Positions 6,596-7,744 of a stretch of 7,744 nt of DNA are shown one piece after another (within the stretch, counting starts at the first letter, position 1; every line of letters starts with the position of its first letter). Under the pieces are notes generated by a model that ran no database searches, was not told the origin of the DNA, and worked only from the letters and a program-made list of their open reading frames with translations. Both the position numbers and the translations under genes were made by a program. This DNA comes from an uncultured Mollicutes bacterium (GTDB lineage Bacteria > Bacillota_I > Bacilli_A > Acholeplasmatales > Anaeroplasmataceae): the NCBI GenBank assembly GCA_900547045.1, contig URFB01000054.1:1-7744 (forward strand). The letters run 5' to 3'.

Positions 6596-7167
6596 TATTT
6601 AGAAGCCCCCTCTATAATTTCATTAACAACCTTAAGGTATTTGTCCTTATCTACTTCATGTTCAAGGATTTTTGAGGCTGCCTCAAAGGCAGTATTAACA
6701 ATCATCTCTTGAATTTCTTGTTGTTTGTTTTTGATTTCTTGATCAATTTCAATTTGTGCAGCATTAACACGATGTTTAGCCTCAGCCTTTGCTTGATTAA
6801 TTATTTCATCGCGTCTAGCATTTGCGTCCATTTCAGCACTATCTAAAATAGATTTAACCTCAATTTGAGCATCAGCCATTTGCTTTTTAAGATTAGCCTC
6901 AATAGCCTTAGCATTTTCATTAGCTGCATGAGCCTCTTCTAATTCTCTATCAGCCTCTTCACGCTTTTGCTCAAGCATCTTTGTGACTGGCTTCCAAAGT
7001 AGGAATCTAACAAGCAAAAAGATAATTAATGTTGAACAAAGTTGAACACCTAAATCAACAGCATAAGTAGCAATATTTGACAAACCATCAGCACCTAGAG
7101 GTCCTAAGCAGCCATTAACGAATTCAGAAATTTCGTTAAGAACATCGCTCAACTCCAATATGTTCAT
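6595..7167 (-). CDS. atpF: F-type ATP synthase subunit b
   Basis: This is the membrane-anchored peripheral-stalk subunit, acting as a dimer. The 190-residue product is longer than the common 150-175. A single transmembrane segment lies at about 37-58 (VDLGVQLCSTLIIFLLVRFLLW), followed by KPVTKMLEQKREE and a long charged coiled coil with Ala-rich repeats to about 160. About 36 residues precede the membrane segment, an N-terminal extension with no lipobox in a signal-peptide position. The start is supported by AAGGAG (7176-7181), 8 bases upstream, and an A/T-rich 36-base spacer from atpE. Confidence 0.96.
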   Translation of the reverse strand: MNILELSDVLNEISEFVNGCLGPLGADGLSNIATYAVDLGVQLCSTLIIFLLVRFLLWKPVTKMLEQKREEADRELEEAHAANENAKAIEANLKKQMADAQIEVKSILDSAEMDANARRDEIINQAKAEAKHRVNAAQIEIDQEIKNKQQEIQEMIVNTAFEAASKILEHEVDKDKYLKVVNEIIEGASK

Positions 7168-7203
7168 AATTTTGTCTCCTTAATTTTTTTATATTTTTGC
7201 TTA

Positions 7204-7485
7204 TTACTTTGACATACACATAATGGCAATGATTAGACCATAAAGACCTGTTGTTTCAGCAACGGCTTGACCGATAATCATTGTAACAGTAATCTTACCA
7301 GAAGCTTCAGGTTGACGTCCTACTGCTTCTACAGCCTTTGCTGCAGCCATACCTTCACCAATACCTGAACCTACTCCTGTAAATACGGCAATACCTGCAC
7401 CTAAGAATTGCATACCAGATTCATGTGTTGCAAGAAAGTTAATTACATTTAATAATTGTGTTAAAATTGTTGTTAAAATTTCCAT
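7204..7485 (-). CDS. atpE: F-type ATP synthase subunit c (rotor ring, Na+-type features)
   Basis: This small membrane hairpin oligomerises into the ion-driven rotor ring. In the 93-residue product helix 1 (about 24-50) has the Gly-rich GAGIAVFTGVGSGIGEG packing motif, the polar loop is GRQPEASGK (56-64), and helix 2 (about 65-91) carries the essential carboxylate E77. Against the known Ilyobacter tartaricus Na+ rotor, E44 replaces Q32, E77 is E65, V75 is V63, T78 and T79 stand for S66 and T67, and Y82 is Y70. A glutamate at both sites recalls the two-carboxylate Na+ rotor of Fusobacterium. About 12 extra residues lie at the N-terminus, making a short hydrophobic stretch (3-19) before THES. 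AAGGAG (7494-7499) lies 8 bases before the start, and the gene ends with TAATAA. Confidence 0.97.
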   Translation of the reverse strand: MEILTTILTQLLNVINFLATHESGMQFLGAGIAVFTGVGSGIGEGMAAAKAVEAVGRQPEASGKITVTMIIGQAVAETTGLYGLIIAIMCMSK

Positions 7486-7501
7486 TTTATTTTCTCCTTA
7501 A

Positions 7502-7744
7502 TTAATCATAAATTTTTTCGCTATCATCAATCTTCATTGATGTAAAGATTATTGTTAACATTATAAATACAAATGTTTGAATGACTCCAGACATTAAGTC
7601 GAAGTATCCATTTATAAACGGCATAAATGGGATAGCGAACCATTTAGCCGATCCGATAATAAGCTTAGATATAACACTACCAGAAAGTAAGTTTCCAGTA
7701 AGACGTAGTGTAAGCGATAGTGGAAGTGCTATTTCACTAATTAT
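7502..7744 (-). CDS. atpB: F-type ATP synthase subunit a, C-terminal part (cut by the window edge)
   Basis: This is the stator membrane subunit that forms the ion half-channels against the c ring. Eighty residues are present, reading from the right edge to a TAA at 7502-7504. The family-defining block ISEIALPLSLTLRLTGNLLS includes the stator arginine in LRLTGN, which meets the c-ring carboxylate. Near the end FDLMSGVIQTFVFIMLTIIF is the last transmembrane helix with its conserved-type Gln, followed by a short polar tail ending KIDDSEKIYD. Sixteen bases separate it from atpE. The N-terminal half lies outside the window. Confidence 0.95.
   Translation of the reverse strand: MISEIALPLSLTLRLTGNLLSGSVISKLIIGSAKWFAIPFMPFINGYFDLMSGVIQTFVFIMLTIIFTSMKIDDSEKIYD

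Noticed and set aside
283..7744. Alternative genetic code with TGA as tryptophan, as in some Mollicutes
   Set aside because: Every tryptophan checked is TGG and no frame needs read-through of TGA. However, TGA is also not used as a stop in any gene here, so the window only favours the standard code.

Overview
The window comes from an A+T-rich bacterium, most likely a Bacillota or Mycoplasmatota-type anaerobe such as an Erysipelotrichia-like lineage. The evidence is strong AAGGAG-type ribosome binding sites, a canonical F-type atp operon and an ISL3-family insertion sequence. Tryptophan is read from TGG throughout and no reading frame needs TGA as tryptophan, so the standard bacterial code fits. 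Genus cannot be named from the sequence alone.

Layout from left to right: (1) bases 3-107 hold the 3' end of an unrecognised plus-strand gene. (2) Bases 108-282 have no gene but contain short repeats, a strong plus-strand terminator, and the promoter and ribosome-binding-site hairpin of a transposase. (3) Bases 283-1638 encode an intact 451-residue ISL3-family transposase on the plus strand. (4) Bases 1639-1858 have no gene but contain a candidate inverted repeat, a terminator hairpin and four copies of a 20-bp repeat. (5) Bases 1859-7744 hold a minus-strand ATP synthase operon in the order atpB(partial)-atpE-atpF-atpH-atpA-atpG-atpD-atpC, so the order along the strand is a-c-b-delta-alpha-gamma-beta-epsilon. 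The missing atpB start, the operon promoter and any atpI lie beyond the right edge.

The seven complete ATP synthase genes and the partial a subunit together give a full F1 head (alpha, beta, gamma, delta, epsilon) and Fo rotor and stator (a, b, c). Genes are tightly packed. Three junctions (b/delta, gamma/beta, beta/epsilon) share one base as TAATG, and the gamma ribosome binding site overlaps the alpha stop codon. The c subunit has a glutamate in both transmembrane helices (E44 and E77), with V75, T78, T79 and Y82 where Na+-binding rotors have their ligands. This suggests a Na+-coupled, two-carboxylate rotor.

The most unusual structure is in the non-coding DNA around the transposase. Inverted arrays of a degenerate 20-bp motif (consensus AACTATAAACAAATTGGTGT) lie on both sides, two clear copies on the left and four on the right, all pointing inward. 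They look like multiple transposase-binding sites at the ends of a larger or older mobile element, or like repeats carried in the 3' untranslated regions of the two converging transcripts. The exact borders of the insertion sequence could not be fixed.
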